From: Clostridiales bacterium
GTDB lineage: Bacteria > Bacillota > Clostridia > Christensenellales > Aristaeellaceae
Direction: 5' to 3'
Length of the DNA: 60,378 nt
NCBI GenBank assembly: GCA_024684375.1
Contig: JAIKWZ010000064.1
Coordinates: 1 to 60,378 of the forward strand
Positions 24,922 to 34,199 of the stretch are shown in pieces. Position 1 is the first letter of the stretch; each line of letters opens with the position of its first letter. Both the position numbers and the translations under genes were made by a program. The notes beneath the pieces were generated by a model. That model saw only the letters and a list, made by a program, of their open reading frames with translations, ran no database searches and had not been told where the DNA came from.

Positions 24922-26196
24922 TCAGAATGTATCCGCGTACTTTCTGCCTTCGAGCCATGCGATCATGTTGAGCACGAGGTAGTTCCAGTTCTCAAAGCCG
25001 TGGGTCACTATGGGTTCACAGGTGTCGGGATGGTAGTACTCGTGCAGGCAGCCGTTTATCTCCAGGTCGCGCCCGAACAGGTCCACCGTCTTTTCGGCCA
25101 GTTTCCTCGCTTCGTCATAAAAGCCGTACTTCACCAGCCCCGAAAACACCATGTAATTGCTTATCCCCCATACCGGGCCCCGCCAGTTGGAGGGATTGTT
25201 GGACGCTCTTAAGTCGTACATCTTCTCAAGCTTCGAAAGCGTCCTTACTCCGCCTCTGCAAGCAAAGGTGCGTGTATCCCTGAGCTTAAGCACCATGCGC
25301 TCCGCCTGCTCCCGCGTGCACGCGCCCGCCCACATGGGTATGAAGCCGGCCCAGCTGTCTATCCGCATTATCATGCAGGGATAGTCCCTCGGCGCGCCGC
25401 TGTGCAGCCAGTCCGAACTGTCTACGGGCAGCAGAGCAAAGTCCACGGAGTAGAATATTCCGTCTCTCTCGTCCCAGCAGTATTCGTTTACCGCCTTGAT
25501 GAGCTCGTCCGCCTTCAGCCGCCAGGCGTTGGCCTTGCCCATGTCGCCCAGCATCTCCATGATATAGCCCATCGCCTTCAGCTCGCGTATCATAAGGCTG
25601 TTCAGGTATATCGAGCCGCAGCTCTGCTTCGGACGGTAAAACACGCTTGGGTCATTGTCCACGCCCACCGCGAAGTCGTCCTTCCAGAAAAACAGTCCCG
25701 TCTCCTCATGCCGGAACTCACTGTAATACCTGCCTGTGAACGCTTCCAGCTTCCGTACCAGCGGCTTCACCCACTCATGCTGAACAGTATCCCTCCTGAC
25801 GATCGACGCGATCTGCTGCGCGATCACCGGCTTGTGCATGTTGGTACTTCGGATGTCTCTCTTGAGCGACCCCGCCAGCACGTCCCCTTTGGGAGACACG
25901 CAAATGGGCATGTACCCGTCCTCGCAGCACAGGTCCATGAAATTCAGCACGCAGCCCTTCTCGTATTCCAGGTATTTGCCTTTCCCGCCGTCATCCGCGT
26001 CAAGCTGGGCAAACGCGACGCCGGCCAGCCACGAGTCCCAGTCCCACAGATTGTACGAATAGTACGGGCTGTCCTCCGACGTGGGCGCGATGTACGGATA
26101 CTTAAGCTGCCCCGACGCCTTCCGTGTCATGCTGCCGCAGGATGAGTATATGTGCTTTTTGAGCATCTCGGCGTACCAAGCTGTCCTCTCCTCCAT
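24922..26196 (-). CDS. GH63-type (alpha/alpha)6 glycoside hydrolase
   Basis: A 424-aa intracellular glycosidase. It matches the mannosylglycerate-hydrolase-like and glucosidase branch of GH63: YNLWDWDSWLAGVA near the N-terminus, GVDNDPS, MRIDSWAGFIP, the NPSNWRGPVWG block with the conserved Trp-Arg-Gly-Pro, and a C-terminal HEYYHPDT/GFENWN region. Family members cleave alpha-glucosides or related compounds with inversion. There is no signal peptide. GGAGGGG precedes the ATG. It is the last gene of a minus-strand series that includes the U32-like and PLP enzymes. The substrate cannot be assigned. Confidence 0.82.
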   Translation of the reverse strand: MEERTAWYAEMLKKHIYSSCGSMTRKASGQLKYPYIAPTSEDSPYYSYNLWDWDSWLAGVAFAQLDADDGGKGKYLEYEKGCVLNFMDLCCEDGYMPICVSPKGDVLAGSLKRDIRSTNMHKPVIAQQIASIVRRDTVQHEWVKPLVRKLEAFTGRYYSEFRHEETGLFFWKDDFAVGVDNDPSVFYRPKQSCGSIYLNSLMIRELKAMGYIMEMLGDMGKANAWRLKADELIKAVNEYCWDERDGIFYSVDFALLPVDSSDWLHSGAPRDYPCMIMRIDSWAGFIPMWAGACTREQAERMVLKLRDTRTFACRGGVRTLSKLEKMYDLRASNNPSNWRGPVWGISNYMVFSGLVKYGFYDEARKLAEKTVDLFGRDLEINGCLHEYYHPDTCEPIVTHGFENWNYLVLNMIAWLEGRKYADTF

Positions 26197-26277
26197 CAGG
26201 TCCCCCTCCGTCTATTCCATGTTATTGTCCGCCGCCGCAGTCACCTGCCAAAATGGGCGGCGGAATCGCCACGCTCT

Positions 26278-27171
26278 CTAAAACAGATCCAGCATACTGT
26301 CCAGGTATATTTCCTCACGAACCTTAAGCTGAAATTCAGGCCTGGTCATATAATACAGCAAGAACTCCAGCGCTACCGCGCTGCCAAGACCCCTTCCCTC
26401 GATCTTGAAGTGTGAAAACCCGTTTGGAAGATAAATCCCTTTTATGTCTTCGATCCCTATGAATCCCGGGTTTTTCATCGCGTCCGAAAAACGATAGCCC
26501 CTGTGAGCGTTCGGTGAAACGCAGCTGTGTTCCGCGCATTCTTCCCCCAGGTTTTTGCGGCTCACGCTCTCATAGCAAGCCTTTCGTTCCGGGCAGTCGA
26601 ACCAGCAGCATTCATTGCACAGGAATTCCACCTTTTGCTTTTGCTTATCCGTTAGCGCGCTTAATCTGTCGAGTTCCCTGTTCAGTCTGAAATCCGGCAC
26701 CACGAAGCTGAATTCCGGACGGTCAAGTTCTTCCTCCAGCTGACTGAATTCCCTGAGCACCTTTGTGGTTGAGGAAACAAAATAAAACCCGGGATACCGC
26801 ATTCGCAGATATCGCAAAAGCAGTTCCGAGCTGATTATGACCCCGTTGTAGACCTTTCCACTTTTCTCGAACAAGGCGCACAAAGCGTTGCACTTTTTAT
26901 CTGACAGATGCTCTGCCCTGAGCAGAGAATTGCTGAAAGTCAGCCTCGCGGAAACGCCGTATTCCCGGGTAAGCTCAGCAACTCTTTCAGGTTCCTCGTC
27001 ACCAAAACCAACCCTGCCTCCGCCCCACAGGCAGTCTGCCGGAGCGCCGTAGACAGAACCGATCTCGCACCAGTCATAAAAGTACTCCCTGTGCTGCCGA
27101 AACAGCGGCAAAAACACGCTGTACAGTTCATAAAACTCAAACAGCCCGGGCAGATGGTAATACGCCTTCAT
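26278..27171 (-). CDS. U32-like protein with cysteine cluster
   Basis: A 297-aa cytoplasmic protein. It shows the peptidase U32/UbiV-TrhP pattern: a TIM-barrel-like sequence, a cysteine group NECCWFDCPERKAC followed by a further Cys, and the FKIEGRGLG motif near the end. In relatives these cysteines hold an iron-sulfur cluster, and the proteins act in RNA or ubiquinone hydroxylation rather than proteolysis. It is shorter than classic U32 peptidases, lacks an obvious collagenase domain, and its task here is unknown. It lies 20 bases after the D-cysteine desulfhydrase-like gene in the same direction, so they are probably co-transcribed. Confidence 0.6.
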   Translation of the reverse strand: MKAYYHLPGLFEFYELYSVFLPLFRQHREYFYDWCEIGSVYGAPADCLWGGGRVGFGDEEPERVAELTREYGVSARLTFSNSLLRAEHLSDKKCNALCALFEKSGKVYNGVIISSELLLRYLRMRYPGFYFVSSTTKVLREFSQLEEELDRPEFSFVVPDFRLNRELDRLSALTDKQKQKVEFLCNECCWFDCPERKACYESVSRKNLGEECAEHSCVSPNAHRGYRFSDAMKNPGFIGIEDIKGIYLPNGFSHFKIEGRGLGSAVALEFLLYYMTRPEFQLKVREEIYLDSMLDLF

Positions 27172-27192
27172 TCGTTTTCTTTCAGAACGGTC

Positions 27193-28161
27193 TTATCTCA
27201 CCGCGAACAGCCCGCCCGCGCCTCCGGTATGGATGAACAGCACCCGTTCGCCGGGTTTGAACATCCCCTCCTGCGCCATTCGGATGAGCCCGGCAAAGGC
27301 CTTCCCGGTATAAACCGGATCCAGGAAAATGCCTTCCTGTTCGGCCATCAGGCGAACGGCAGCGTTGCCCTCATCAGAAGGAATGGCATAGCCCGGGCCG
27401 CACACGTCGAGGAGAGTGTAGTTCTTTTCGTCTGAGCTGATATCTATCCCGAGCAGCTCCGCGGCCTCCTTCATCAGTCTGGGCGTTATAACGTCGAACG
27501 GGTCGGTGTCCACCATCATGCCGTGGACCTGCGTACCGGGCAAAAACAGTTTCGCGCCCAGCGCCATGCCCGCCATAGTACCGCCGCTGCCTTCCGCAAG
27601 CACGATATGGTCAAATTTCAATGACTGTGAGGCAATTTCCCTCGCGCAGTCCACATAGCCCAGCGATCCCAGCGCGTTGGACCCGCCGCAGGGTATTATG
27701 TAATATCCGATGCCTGAAGCCGCGCCGATAGCATCCATCTCCCGATAGATGTCATCATAGCTGTCGGTATCCATGTAACGTACGTCGGTACCCATCAGCG
27801 TTTCGAGAAAACGGTTGCCCAGGTTTTCGGTCACTCCGCGCTTTTTCAGCACCAGTATGGGCTTAAGGCCCAGCCGGTTGCAGGCAGCGGCTGTGAGCAT
27901 GGCGTGGTTGGACTGCGCTCCGCCGGTGGTGAACACGATCCCGCACCCCTGCCTGAGCGCGTCCGCCAGCAATAATTCCAGTTTGCGTGTCTTGTTGCCG
28001 CCTAGCCCAAGCCCTGTCATATCGTCTCGCTTTATAAAAATGTCGATATTAAGGTATTTGCTGATACGTTCGAGCCTGTGAACAGGCGTGGGAAATACTC
28101 CAAGGCTGACTCTCGGAAAAGCGTCAAGCCGCTGACTGATCGACTTTGCCAATGCATCCAT
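27193..28161 (-). CDS. PLP-dependent D-cysteine desulfhydrase / ACC deaminase family enzyme
   Basis: A 322-aa fold-type II PLP enzyme. The PLP lysine is in LGLGGNKTRKLE, the Asn/Ser loop in TTGGAQSNHA, the phosphate-binding glycines in AEGSGGTMAG, and the end is HTGGAGGLFA. These are the hallmarks of D-cysteine desulfhydrase (DcyD), ACC deaminase and L-cysteate sulfo-lyase, which cannot be told apart here by eye. The reaction releases ammonia and a keto acid, with sulfide for D-cysteine. The start is taken at 28161, where AGAAGGCGG precedes ATG; eight extra upstream codons are open. It follows the LctBCD-like cluster by 42 bases, so pyruvate and reductant metabolism may be linked. Confidence 0.8.
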   Translation of the reverse strand: MDALAKSISQRLDAFPRVSLGVFPTPVHRLERISKYLNIDIFIKRDDMTGLGLGGNKTRKLELLLADALRQGCGIVFTTGGAQSNHAMLTAAACNRLGLKPILVLKKRGVTENLGNRFLETLMGTDVRYMDTDSYDDIYREMDAIGAASGIGYYIIPCGGSNALGSLGYVDCAREIASQSLKFDHIVLAEGSGGTMAGMALGAKLFLPGTQVHGMMVDTDPFDVITPRLMKEAAELLGIDISSDEKNYTLLDVCGPGYAIPSDEGNAAVRLMAEQEGIFLDPVYTGKAFAGLIRMAQEGMFKPGERVLFIHTGGAGGLFAVR

Positions 28162-28203
28162 ATCGTTACCGCCTTCTCCAAACAAATTCGTTTGTATTGG
28201 CCA

Positions 28204-29601
28204 TTATACTACTTTGCCCGGGTTCATGATCCCGTTTGGGTCAAAAACGGCCTTGATCCCCCGCATAAGCTCAAGCTGCCTTTCGCCCAGGCTCTCCCGC
28301 AGGAAGCCTTTTTTGGCATGACCTATGCCGTGCTCCCCGCTCACCTGCCCGTGAAGCTCGCTGGCCGCCAGGTACAGTTGTCCCATCACTTCAGACAAGC
28401 GCGTTTTCCATTCTTCCTCGCCCGTCCTGTCGCGGCAAACATATATATGCAGGTTGCCGTCTCCTGCGTGGCCGAACGAGCGTATGCGCAGCTGCGAAGC
28501 TCCGGAAATGGCCGCCAGCCTCCTTGCGAAATCGGCTATGGCGTTTCTCGGAACCACGACGTCGCATTCATCCATCGACGTCGTGCTGCCCTTTATGGCC
28601 TCAAGGAACGCGCCCCTCGCGCTCCAGATGCTTTCCTTGCGCTCATCGGTATCCGCCAGCAGCACATCCTTCGCCCCCAAAGCAAGCGCGGTATCCGTGA
28701 GGGTGCCGAGGGACTGCTCCAGGGCCGTTTCACTCATCCCGTCAAGCCGTACCAGCAGATACGCTTCCGCTGAGGTATCCGGAAACTGCTTGCCCAGGTA
28801 CTCCTCCGCGCAGGCGATCACCTCGCGTTCCATAAATTCTACAGCAGTAGGTTCGCAGCCGCAGGAAAGGATCTCAGGCACCGCGTTTATGCATTTGTCG
28901 AGGTCGTCAAACGGCATCAGCACTGACAGGTTGTACTTAGGCTCTGGGATCAGCTTTACCGTAAGCTCCGTAAGAAAGCCAAGCGTGCCTTCGCTGCCTA
29001 TCATCAGGTCGATCAGGCTGTAGCCCGATGATGTCTTGACGGTTTTAACGCCCAGGCTTAAAAGCGAACCGTCCGCAAGCGCCACCTTCATGCCCAATAT
29101 GTAGTCCCTCGTCACTCCGAAGCGCACCGCACGCATGCCGCCCGCGTTGGTCATGGCGTTGCCTCCCATGGTAGCGGTCTTTTCCCCGGGATCCGGCGGA
29201 TAAAACAGCCCAGTTCCCTCAAGCGCCTTAGGAAACTCCAGCAGCAGCACACCCGGCTCGACCGTTGCGGTCATGTTTTTTACGTCTACCTCAAGTACCT
29301 TTTTCATGCGCTGGGTGGACAGCACCACTCCGCCGAACAGCGGCACACAGCCCCCGCACAGTCCCGTGCCTGAGCCTCTGGGAGTGACGGGGATGCGCCT
29401 TTCGTTGCAGTATTTCAGAGCCTTACAAATCTCTTCAGCGCTCTCAGCCTGTAAAACCGCCTCAGGTGAATAATACCCATATTCAGTCATCTCGTCGTGT
29501 GTGTAGTCGAAAAGCGCGTCCTCCGAGATCAGCACGCGCCCCGGCATAAGTGCTTGGAAGAACTCGATGTCTTTCCGCGTTACGCGCTCAAAGCTGTTCA
29601 T
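28204..29601 (-). CDS. FAD-linked lactate/2-hydroxyacid dehydrogenase (LctD/GlcD-like)
   Basis: A 465-aa flavoprotein of the D-lactate dehydrogenase/glycolate oxidase GlcD family. The FAD-binding PCMH domain (about 40-215) includes PRGSGTGLCGGC and PPDPGEKTATMGGN. The FAD-oxidase C-terminal domain includes VSGEHGIGHAKKG. Its start overlaps the stop of EtfA as ATGA. Together with EtfB and EtfA it reproduces the LctBCD arrangement of Acetobacterium, where lactate oxidation with NAD+ is driven by reduced ferredoxin through flavin-based electron confurcation. The substrate could also be glycolate or another 2-hydroxy acid. Confidence 0.85.
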   Translation of the reverse strand: MNSFERVTRKDIEFFQALMPGRVLISEDALFDYTHDEMTEYGYYSPEAVLQAESAEEICKALKYCNERRIPVTPRGSGTGLCGGCVPLFGGVVLSTQRMKKVLEVDVKNMTATVEPGVLLLEFPKALEGTGLFYPPDPGEKTATMGGNAMTNAGGMRAVRFGVTRDYILGMKVALADGSLLSLGVKTVKTSSGYSLIDLMIGSEGTLGFLTELTVKLIPEPKYNLSVLMPFDDLDKCINAVPEILSCGCEPTAVEFMEREVIACAEEYLGKQFPDTSAEAYLLVRLDGMSETALEQSLGTLTDTALALGAKDVLLADTDERKESIWSARGAFLEAIKGSTTSMDECDVVVPRNAIADFARRLAAISGASQLRIRSFGHAGDGNLHIYVCRDRTGEEEWKTRLSEVMGQLYLAASELHGQVSGEHGIGHAKKGFLRESLGERQLELMRGIKAVFDPNGIMNPGKVV

Positions 29602-30785
29602 TTTTTGTCCTCCCTGAGGCTCCTGATCAGTTGGGGAAGTATGCTGTACAGATCGCCCACGATGGCCGTGTGCGCCACATCGAATATCGGCGCGTGCGGA
29701 TCGGTGTTGATGGCCACGATGTATCCGCTCATGTTCATGCAGGACGCAAACTGGATCGCCCCGCTCACACCGCAGGTTATGATCAGCCTCGGGCGCACGG
29801 TGCGTCCTGAAAGGCCTATCTGCCTTTCGTTGCCAGCCCAGCCTTTTTCAACCAACGGGCGCGACACCGCCCAGTCACCGCCCAACAGCCCTGCAAGCTC
29901 TTTTACCATTTCCAGGTCGCTTTGCTTCTGGAGTCCTCTTCCGCCGACCACAAGCACTTCTGCGTCGGATATGCTTTTCCCCGGCGGGACGGGCTTTGAG
30001 CTAATAAGCGATATGCGCGATTCGTATACCCCTTTGGGGATAGCGCACGGAACGATCTCGCCGGAAGCCCTCTCGCGCCTTTCGGGCGCGTCCATGACCC
30101 TGTAACGCACTGTGGCGAACTGCGGACGGGTGTTGGCTGTTACGATCTGAGCCATTATGTTTCCGCCGAAAGCAGGACGTATCTGTACCAGGTCGCTGTT
30201 CTCTCTGAGTTCAAGCTTAGTACAGTCCGCCGTCAGTCCCGTGCGGAAACGGGTGGCGAGCCTCGGCGCCAGCGAGCGTCCGATCAGCGTGGAGCCCACA
30301 AGCACCACGGACGGCTTCATAAGCCTTATCGTATCCTCGACACAGGCGGCATAAGCGTCCGCCCGGAAATACTCCAATCCATCCGCATCGTAGGTGTAGA
30401 CCTTCGTTACTCCGAAGTGCAAAAGCTCCTCAGCGTGTTGATCGAGCTTCTTTCCCACTATGACCGCGTTTACAGCGTAATCAAGCGGCTTTGCCAGCTC
30501 CAGCGCCTTCCCGATAAGCTCAAGCGACACCGGGTGCAGCCTGCCTGCGTTAACCTCGCAGAATACCAGTATGCCGCGCCAGGCGTTCTTGTCCACTGAG
30601 GCTGTTTTTGTCTCCAACCTGATTATTGCCTGCTTGGGACACGCTTTTACGCATGAAAAGCAGTTTCTGCAGGCGCTGTTCATTTGAGCCAGGCCATTTT
30701 TCAGCTCTATGGCTCCAAACGGACAGCGTTCCAGGCAAAGCCCGCAGCCGTCGCATTTTCTTTCCAGAACGGCGATATTTGCCAT
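29598..30785 (-). CDS. Electron transfer flavoprotein alpha subunit with N-terminal 2[4Fe-4S] ferredoxin domain
   Basis: A 395-aa protein. Residues 1-60 carry two 4Fe-4S motifs, CDGCGLCLERCP and CRNCFSCVKACP. The ETF alpha N-domain follows, then the FAD-binding C-domain with GRTVRPRLIITCGVSGA and INTDPHAPIF. A ferredoxin-bearing EtfA is typical of the LctC subunit of confurcating lactate dehydrogenase. It pairs with EtfB and passes electrons between ferredoxin, NAD and the FAD dehydrogenase encoded next. GGAGATAGG precedes ATG. Confidence 0.88.
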   Translation of the reverse strand: MANIAVLERKCDGCGLCLERCPFGAIELKNGLAQMNSACRNCFSCVKACPKQAIIRLETKTASVDKNAWRGILVFCEVNAGRLHPVSLELIGKALELAKPLDYAVNAVIVGKKLDQHAEELLHFGVTKVYTYDADGLEYFRADAYAACVEDTIRLMKPSVVLVGSTLIGRSLAPRLATRFRTGLTADCTKLELRENSDLVQIRPAFGGNIMAQIVTANTRPQFATVRYRVMDAPERRERASGEIVPCAIPKGVYESRISLISSKPVPPGKSISDAEVLVVGGRGLQKQSDLEMVKELAGLLGGDWAVSRPLVEKGWAGNERQIGLSGRTVRPRLIITCGVSGAIQFASCMNMSGYIVAINTDPHAPIFDVAHTAIVGDLYSILPQLIRSLREDKK

Positions 30786-30799
30786 GCCAGCCTATCTCC

Positions 30800-31579
30800 T
30801 TAAATAAACTTCAGTGTTTTCAGCTCGTTATGCAGCCTCTCGGCGCTGTCGTCACCTGTCCAGAATTCCCGCACTACGTCGTTTTGCGGCGGGAAGATCC
30901 TTTCTACCTGTGTGGCGCTGCCGCTCAGGCCGTAATGAGCCTCATCCGTGTCAGGAAAACTGCTTAAGTCCAGCATTTGAACAGGCTTGTTGCGGACGCT
31001 CCTGGCGGTTTTGAGTGAGGGCAGGCGCGGCATATAGATATCCTTTTCTACCGTTATAAGGCATGGGAAGGGGATGTGCACTGTCTCTGTCACATCCTGA
31101 AGGCGCTGCTCGACATCCACACCGTCACCGGCCAGTTCCACGCGGGACACCCATGCGGCATGCGGTATCCTCAAATGCTCGGCGATAGCAGGCCCTACCT
31201 GAGCCGTGTCCCCGTCCGTGGTCTGGCGGCCGCACAAGATCAGGTCAAAGTCTCCCAGACTGCGTATGGCCTGGCTTAAGGTGTAGCTGGTGGCCAGCAC
31301 GTCTGCGCCGCCCAGCCGCCTGTCCGAGAACAGATAGCCCTCGTCAGCGCCCATCATATATGTCTCACGTATGGCGGCCTCCGCCTGCGGAGGCCCCATG
31401 GTGCCCACGGTCACCTTAGCCCCGCAAAGCTGCTTAAGCCTCAGCGCGGTCTCAAGCGCGTACAGGTCGTAAGGGTTCAGCTTGCTTAATACGCCTGAAC
31501 GCTTAAGCACTCCGGTTTTTTCATCGACCTCGACCTTGTTGGTGGCAGGCACCTGTTTTACGCAAACAAAAATGTTCAT
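30800..31579 (-). CDS. Electron transfer flavoprotein beta subunit (bifurcating type)
   Basis: A 259-aa protein, the first gene of the LctBCD-like set. It has the ETF beta pattern NPYDLYALETALRLK, the stretch DRRLGGADVLATSYTL close to that of bifurcating EtfB proteins, and LILCGRQTTDGDTAQVGP for nucleotide binding. In such complexes EtfB holds the bifurcating FAD and the NADH site. The gene is 14 bases before etfA and about 50 bases after the xylulokinase-like gene, so it may belong to a longer transcript. Confidence 0.88.
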   Translation of the reverse strand: MNIFVCVKQVPATNKVEVDEKTGVLKRSGVLSKLNPYDLYALETALRLKQLCGAKVTVGTMGPPQAEAAIRETYMMGADEGYLFSDRRLGGADVLATSYTLSQAIRSLGDFDLILCGRQTTDGDTAQVGPAIAEHLRIPHAAWVSRVELAGDGVDVEQRLQDVTETVHIPFPCLITVEKDIYMPRLPSLKTARSVRNKPVQMLDLSSFPDTDEAHYGLSGSATQVERIFPPQNDVVREFWTGDDSAERLHNELKTLKFI

Positions 31580-31630
31580 GTGTTTTACATCCTATCCGTG
31601 TTGTTCCCTCGGTTTTTATCGGAGCCAGCA

Positions 31631-33127
31631 TTAATAATTCTTCAGAACGCTCTGAAGTGCCTCATAAATGCTCCCGAACGCTTCCTCCATCCTGACATAA
31701 GTCTTCCGCGTCGCTTCATCAGGCAGCATCTCTGCTCCAGTTTGAACGGTCCGGGCAGCTTCAGCAAAGCTCTTCCATATTCCTGTGCCCACGCCTGCAG
31801 CTATGGCGGCGCCCTGTCCCGTGGCTTCAAGAGGATTAAGGTGCAGCCTCGTACGCGCACCGAATACTGACGGGAACAGATTGGAGAACACTTTCCCCCG
31901 CATTCCCCCTCCCGAGAGTATTATCGTGTCACTGTGTATGCCGTTTTCTTTCAAGACCTTTACGCACAGATTGAGCTCCTGCGCCACGCCTTCATACACG
32001 GCTCTCACCATATCGTTTCGGCTGTGGTCGAGGCTCAGATTGACCATGGCCCCCCTTGCGTTCGGATCCCACCAGGGGCAGCGTTCTCCCATCAGCGTTG
32101 GCACGAACATCAGCCCGTTTGCGCCGGGCGGAGACTTAAAAAACATGTCCTGCGCCTGTTGATAGTCGATCTTATCCCCATTCGTCACGCGGAGCACTTC
32201 TTTCAGCATGTAATCTACCGCTGTCGAAGCGCATTGTACAGTGCCGCATACTGTGACGAGAGACTCGTCCATGTCTATAAAGTTGAACACCCGCGCCTTT
32301 TCGTCGATGCAGGGCGTTCCGCTCAGTGCCGCGACCCAGGCGCTGGAGCCCACAGTCAGATAGGTCCCGTTCTCGTCATACACGCCGCTGCCGTGGGTGG
32401 TCGCCGGCCCGTCCCCGCAGCCTATCGCCACATGCAGGCCGCTTTTCAGCCCCAGCCGTCTTGCGCAGTCAGCTGAAAGACGTCCGCTCACATCTGTAGA
32501 AGGCTTGAGCAACGGCAGCTTATCCATATCTATCCCGGCCGCCTCGCATATATCAGAATCCCACTTCAGGCTGTGTATGTTGAGCGCCCCGAACAGCGAT
32601 GCGTCAGAATAGTCACTGAGCCCGTATACTCCTGTCAGAAAACCGTAGATCAGATCCTTGGTGTTTACGCACACGTGTGTCTTTGCATAGACCTGCGGCT
32701 CATTCTCTTTGAGCCACATGAGCTTGGGCAGTCCATAGTGAACGTCGGGCCGATTGCCGCTTTTGATATAGTACTCCCGAAAGCCTGCCCTTGCTTTAAG
32801 CGCTTCCACCTGCTTTACGGCGCGTGTGTCCAGATGGATCATATTCGGGTACAGCGCTTCCCCATCTGCGCTCAGCGGGATGCAGCCGTTCATCGTACCT
32901 GTCAGGCCGATACAGTCTATGCCTTCTCCGCCCAGGTCTGAAACAAGGCCCCTCACGGCTGTTTCCACAGCAAAGAGGATATCGTCTCCTTTCTGCTCTG
33001 CAAAACCGCTTTGGGGATGATATGTAGGATACTTTTCCGAGCGCGCGCCAAGGAGCTTCCCTTCTTCGTCAAACAGGGAGCATTTAACGGAGCTGGTCCC
33101 CGCGTCAACAGTGAGTATCCCTGCCAT
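31631..33127 (-). CDS. FGGY-family carbohydrate kinase (xylulokinase-like)
   Basis: A 498-aa sugar kinase. The N-terminal phosphate loop LTVDAGTSSVKCSLFD, the middle GCGDGPATTHGSG and TVGSSAWVAAL, and the C-terminal ADP loop ILSGGGMRGKVFSNLF are those of FGGY kinases. Gaps and length resemble xylulokinase XylB most, but ribulo- or other pentulokinases cannot be excluded. Its neighbours are an arabinofuranosidase and two Gfo/Idh/MocA oxidoreductases on the same strand, pointing to pentose or oxidised-sugar use. GGAAAGGG precedes ATG. Confidence 0.8.
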   Translation of the reverse strand: MAGILTVDAGTSSVKCSLFDEEGKLLGARSEKYPTYHPQSGFAEQKGDDILFAVETAVRGLVSDLGGEGIDCIGLTGTMNGCIPLSADGEALYPNMIHLDTRAVKQVEALKARAGFREYYIKSGNRPDVHYGLPKLMWLKENEPQVYAKTHVCVNTKDLIYGFLTGVYGLSDYSDASLFGALNIHSLKWDSDICEAAGIDMDKLPLLKPSTDVSGRLSADCARRLGLKSGLHVAIGCGDGPATTHGSGVYDENGTYLTVGSSAWVAALSGTPCIDEKARVFNFIDMDESLVTVCGTVQCASTAVDYMLKEVLRVTNGDKIDYQQAQDMFFKSPPGANGLMFVPTLMGERCPWWDPNARGAMVNLSLDHSRNDMVRAVYEGVAQELNLCVKVLKENGIHSDTIILSGGGMRGKVFSNLFPSVFGARTRLHLNPLEATGQGAAIAAGVGTGIWKSFAEAARTVQTGAEMLPDEATRKTYVRMEEAFGSIYEALQSVLKNY

Positions 33128-33245
33128 AGCATTGCCCTTTCCGAAAAGATCTGATCACTGAGAACAGTAAAGAGGCAGCCGTAAACCAAGTCATAATCTC
33201 CGAAATGAGCTCTTCCGAGCAGAAAGCCGACTGCCCCTTATTATT

Positions 33246-34199
33246 TTAACTCTTTAGTCCCTGCCTGCCCGCGTAAGCCATTTCCATGAGTTTTGTCAGC
33301 TTTATCGCTTCTTCGATCCCACAGCCGGGCAGTATCTTTCCGCTTAAAAATTGGACGATAGGCAAATCGGAAGCTTCGACCAGCAGGAGCTCCGTTTCTT
33401 TTCCTTCGGTCGAGGAGGTACACTTGACGACCTTTTTGCCTGCCATGCGCACGTATCCGTTTTCGCCAAACACCTCCAGCACCGGCGGAGAATAGTCAGA
33501 CACGAAGCCCGTCTCGTTCACCGCTATGGCTCCGCTTTCAAACGACATGACGGTGACCGCGTTGTCCTCCACACCGTCGGTGTTCAGTGCTGTATCGTGC
33601 GCAACGGTAAAGGCGGAAGACGCAGTCAATGGCATGCCTAAAAACCAGTTTGCCAGATACATTCCATGGGCGCCCAGGTCGATCATGGCTCCGCCCCCGC
33701 ACTGGGAGGCGTTGTAGAAATGGGCAGGCAGCCAGTTTTTGGTGCTGCCCGAATGGCAGTTGCGGTAGCGCAGGAAGTTAAGTTTGCCCAGTTCTCCGCT
33801 GTCAGCCACGGCCTTTACTGTCTTCTTTGGGGCATCGTACTTCTGGGGCAGGGAGATAACGAACTTGACGCCATTGGTTTCCACTGCTTTGCGAATCTCA
33901 AGGCAATCCTCAGTTGTCAGCGCCAACACCTTTTCCGTAAAAATGTGCTTGCCCGCCTCCGCGATCCGGAGCATGACGCTCTTGTGTTCCGAAGTCGCTG
34001 AGCACACGATGACTCCCTCGGCATCGCTGGCAAGCAGCTCCTCCAGGCTTGCGAATCTGGGAATATCGAACGCTGCCTGAAACTGAAGTGCCAAAGCGTC
34101 ATCCGGCTCATAAAAGCCCAGCACCTCGCCGTATTCCAGCGCGCAGCGGGTATAGTCTCCCGCATGAACGTGCCATACGCCGCATATCGCCGTTTTCAT
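33246..34199 (-). CDS. Gfo/Idh/MocA family oxidoreductase
   Basis: A 317-aa NAD(P)-dependent enzyme. The N-terminus (AICGVWHVHAGDY) has a loose Rossmann glycine pattern. The family motif with the conserved lysine is TEKVLA in place of the common CEKP. GGGAMIDLGAHG lies in the substrate region. Such enzymes oxidise or reduce sugars, inositols or their acids. It overlaps the preceding oxidoreductase gene by four bases (ATGA), so the two are probably made together, possibly for paired oxidation and reduction of a sugar. The specific substrate is unknown. Confidence 0.82.
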   Translation of the reverse strand: MKTAICGVWHVHAGDYTRCALEYGEVLGFYEPDDALALQFQAAFDIPRFASLEELLASDAEGVIVCSATSEHKSVMLRIAEAGKHIFTEKVLALTTEDCLEIRKAVETNGVKFVISLPQKYDAPKKTVKAVADSGELGKLNFLRYRNCHSGSTKNWLPAHFYNASQCGGGAMIDLGAHGMYLANWFLGMPLTASSAFTVAHDTALNTDGVEDNAVTVMSFESGAIAVNETGFVSDYSPPVLEVFGENGYVRMAGKKVVKCTSSTEGKETELLLVEASDLPIVQFLSGKILPGCGIEEAIKLTKLMEMAYAGRQGLKS

